From positions 62,001 through 126,000 of the forward strand of contig NZ_SADD01000013.1 of NCBI RefSeq assembly GCF_004005565.1: a stretch of 64,000 nucleotides of DNA. Direction: 5' to 3'. The notes below the pieces were generated by a model. That model did no database searches and was not told the DNA's origin. It saw nothing but the letters and a program-made list of their open reading frames with translations. A program made the translations under genes and the position numbers. The stretch is from Lujinxingia sediminis. GTDB taxonomy: Bacteria > Myxococcota_A > Bradymonadia > Bradymonadales > Bradymonadaceae. Position 1 is the first letter of the stretch, and each line of letters begins with the position of its first letter. This document shows, piece after piece, positions 63,588-64,000 of the stretch.

Positions 63588-63625
63588 AAAAAACGCCCAC
63601 CCGGAGCTCCGGGTGGGCGTTTTTT
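63588..63625 (+). terminator. Terminator after idh
   Basis: A perfect 19-bp stem (AAAAAACGCCCACCCGGAG with its complement) gives A6 on one side and T6 on the other. The innermost GAGCTC bases form the apex. It separates the dehydrogenase gene from the repeat array. Confidence 0.9.
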
Positions 63626-63648
63626 ATGGCGCCAATTCTCATCGTACG

Positions 63649-64000
63649 GTGACCGTGGGTCATTTAGAAAGTGACCGTGGGTCGGTAGCAGAGGTGACCG
63701 TAGGTCGGTCGAAAAAGTGACCGTGGGTCAGTCGCAGAGGTGACCGTGGGTCAGTCGCAGAGGTGACCGTGGGTCGGTCGAAAAGATGACCGTGGGTCGG
63801 TCGAAAAGATGACCGTGGGTCGGTAGCAGAGGTGACCGTGGGTCGGTAGCAGAGGTGACCGTGGGTCGGTAGCAGAGGTGACCGTGGGTCGGTCGAAAAA
63901 GTGACCGTGGGTCATTTAGAAAGTGACCGTGGGTCGGTTGCAGAGGTGACCGTAGGTCGGTCGAAAAGATGACCGTGGGTCGGTCGCAGAGGTGACCGTG
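63649..64000. repeat. Tandem array of at least 16 repeats of 22-23 bp
   Basis: Fifteen full units and the start of a sixteenth run without spacers to the window end, so the array continues beyond it. Each unit opens with GTGACCGTGGGTC (or ATGACCGTGGGTC; two units have GTAGGTC) and ends in one of a few variable tails such as GGTAGCAGAG, GGTCGAAAAG, AGTCGCAGAG or ATTTAGAAA. GACC-GTG-GGTC is a hyphenated palindrome; in the tails that start with A it extends to TGACC-GTG-GGTCA. Units with the ATTTAGAAA tail are 22 bp, the others 23 bp. The length is not a multiple of three and no gene crosses it. Confidence 0.95.

Noticed and set aside
63649-64000. CRISPR array
   Set aside because: The units follow one another without unique spacers, and tails recur in several units; no cas genes are in the window.

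Overview
The window reads as a stretch of chromosome from a GC-rich, Gram-negative bacterium of the Myxococcota/Deltaproteobacteria lineage. A member of the Bradymonadales or a close relative is my best guess. That placement is inference. It rests on the many lipoproteins with cysteine-rich spacers, the AgmX/PglI-type energy transducer beside a TolQ/TolR motor and giant TPR proteins, the short Wza-like protein next to an outer-membrane barrel, and a eukaryote-like Ser/Thr kinase. I found no tRNA, rRNA, CRISPR array, insertion sequence or prophage.

Layout. 1-6403: end of the spc operon and the alpha operon (rpsE end, rpmD, rplO, secY, adk, infA, rpmJ, rpsM, rpsK, rpoA, rplQ), closed by a strong terminator. 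The usual rpsD and map are absent from their customary places. 6513-10957: a TPR-like exported protein and a tandem-duplicated alkaline phosphatase. 11085-23724, minus strand: a DUF1328 gene, then a long run with three TadE/TadG-like pilus proteins and three large or cysteine-rich lipoproteins. This run is preceded by a good sigma-54 promoter candidate with an enhancer-like palindrome. 23983-29299, minus strand: lipoproteins, a one-cysteine Tpx peroxidase and PolX. 29785-31201: speD and speE for spermidine.

31495-44107 is a gliding-motility-like (Agl/Glt) envelope machine. It has a coiled-coil exported protein, three TPR proteins, a small exported protein, a TolQ/ExbB homologue, two TolR/ExbD homologues and a FHA-like/TonB-type transducer. 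The first ExbD carries Asn at the proton-carrying Asp position and the second keeps the Asp. 44164-46960 is an exopolysaccharide export unit: a good promoter, then a tightly folded leader RNA starting at the predicted +1, then an exported protein, an outer-membrane barrel and a short OPX lipoprotein.

47321-62096 holds mixed signalling and envelope genes: a Ser/Thr kinase, a five-gene set of small membrane proteins (YtxH, ElaB/DUF883, DUF3618, holin-like), an AAA+ protein of the sigma-54-activator family that lacks the GAFTGA loop and the DNA-binding domain, a HAD hydrolase, a double cyclic-nucleotide-binding protein, ettA, an M48 lipoprotein protease, a TPR protein and small membrane proteins. 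62459-63478 is an NAD-type isocitrate dehydrogenase. The window ends inside an array of at least 16 head-to-tail 22-23 bp repeats, each containing the hyphenated palindrome GACC-GTG-GGTC.

The likeliest little-described systems are the Agl/Glt-like cluster with unequal ExbD subunits, the sigma-54-linked Tad-like/cysteine-rich lipoprotein unit, the leader RNA of the polysaccharide export unit, and the terminal repeat array.
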